From HGM04593 sp045613945 (lineage in GTDB: Bacteria > Bacteroidota > Bacteroidia > Bacteroidales > Bacteroidaceae), in NCBI GenBank assembly GCA_045613945.1, contig JAZLBZ010000060.1, positions 1-13,857 on the forward strand: a stretch of 13,857 bases of DNA. The letters are read 5' to 3'. The notes beneath the pieces were generated by a model, which was not told the origin of the DNA, did not search any database, and saw only the letters and a list, made by a program, of their open reading frames with translations. Position numbers and translations under genes: made by a program. The stretch's first letter is position 1. Each line of letters begins with the position of its first letter. Positions 13,718 through 13,857 of the stretch are shown piece by piece.

Positions 13718-13857
13718 TGCGGATTTAGATTCTTCACTTTGTTCAGACGTGTTGTTGAAGGCTTGCCCGAAAAATGACAGTGCGCGGATTGTGTCATACT
13801 GAGCGTAGCGAAGTATCTCTTTACTACGCGTTTTTTAGATTCTTCACTTCGTTCAGA
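13718..13857 (+). repeat. Higher-order duplication within the array, copy 2
   Basis: This block is identical to 13367-13506 and reaches the window edge, so the duplicated unit is at least 140 nt and may be longer. It points to recent amplification of an array segment. Confidence 0.85.

Larger units (their letters stand above)
13223..13857. repeat. Dense A/B hairpin repeat array, continuing past the window
   Basis: The region has no plausible gene. It contains five A copies (28 nt; 13223-13250, 13332-13359, 13441-13468, 13617-13644, 13792-13819), six full B copies (54 nt; 13266-13319, 13375-13428, 13485-13538, 13551-13604, 13660-13713, 13726-13779) and a truncated B at 13836. B is the reverse complement of A with about 26 nt inserted between the TTCAG and ATGACA parts, including GGGCTTGCCC, which can form a small hairpin. 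Spacers are 12, 15 or 16 nt, mostly ending GCGGATT or GCGGATTG. Neighbouring A and B arms can pair. The long minus-strand reading frame here is produced by the repeats. Confidence 0.92.

Noticed and set aside
13225..13797. Long minus-strand open frame of 190 codons over the repeat array
   Set aside because: Its translation is just the repeated hairpin units (recurring GKPSTTRLNKVKNLN and GQALNNTSERSEES). It has no start context and the repeats are elsewhere clearly non-coding.
13223..13857. CRISPR array
   Set aside because: There are direct repeats, but the segments between them are near-identical 12-16 nt pieces rather than unique spacers, orientation alternates, and no cas gene is present.
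1..13857. tRNA or rRNA genes
   Set aside because: I looked through the intergenic stretches on both strands and saw no cloverleaf-like arms or rRNA motifs, though a by-eye scan cannot exclude a diverged small RNA.

Overview
The window looks like a chromosomal segment of a Bacteroidales bacterium (Prevotella, Bacteroides or Muribaculaceae-like; the genus cannot be fixed from the sequence). Supporting signs are the repeated TAnnTTTG-type -7 promoter motifs, A-rich leaders without clear Shine-Dalgarno sites, a membrane-embedded AraC-type regulator, a Skp-like lipoprotein, and core genes closest in character to that order (aspA, pepD, rlmH, nadC, and a LytS/LytTR-type two-component pair).

Layout. 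1-135: the right end of an ISL3-type insertion sequence, entering from outside the window. 136-502: non-coding. 503-1525: a polytopic AraC-family regulator. 1731-3078: an unrecognised seven-helix membrane protein followed by a small one-helix protein, closed by a strong terminator. 3295-4710: aspartate ammonia-lyase. A perfect 48-bp palindrome then separates it from a convergent minus-strand pair, an OmpH/Skp-like lipoprotein and a small membrane-anchored protein. 5840-7297: PepD dipeptidase. 7410-8867: a lipoprotein with a probable beta-helix. rlmH (minus) and nadC (plus) are divergent. 10899-12783: a LytS-type histidine kinase overlapping its LytTR response regulator. 12902-13219: a small AT-rich GIY-YIG nuclease. 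13223-13857: a gene-free repeat array running off the edge.

The most interesting part is a family of intergenic repeats in the right half. A 28-nt element, here called A, begins TGTCATACTGAG and ends GAAGTATCTC. It occurs with inverted partners, B, which are the reverse complement of A and in the terminal array carry a 26-nt insertion. A and B pair as imperfect hairpins, resembling the REP/REPIN elements known from other bacteria. They occur as singles or doublets beside the lipoprotein gene, rlmH, nadC and the response regulator gene, and as a dense array (A3-B1-A4-B2-A5-B3-B4-A6-B5-B6-A7-B7) next to the GIY-YIG gene. That gene is itself bracketed by an identical 44-nt copy of A plus spacer. 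A second repeat type, a GGAAAGC/GGTGAAA purine tract, begins at the stop codon of three separate genes, always in the sense direction. Whether the GIY-YIG protein acts on the repeats is a hypothesis, not shown here.

The metabolic genes (aspA, pepD, nadC) suggest peptide and amino-acid use with NAD synthesis, but no single pathway operon joins them. Most genes appear to be transcribed separately from their own promoters.
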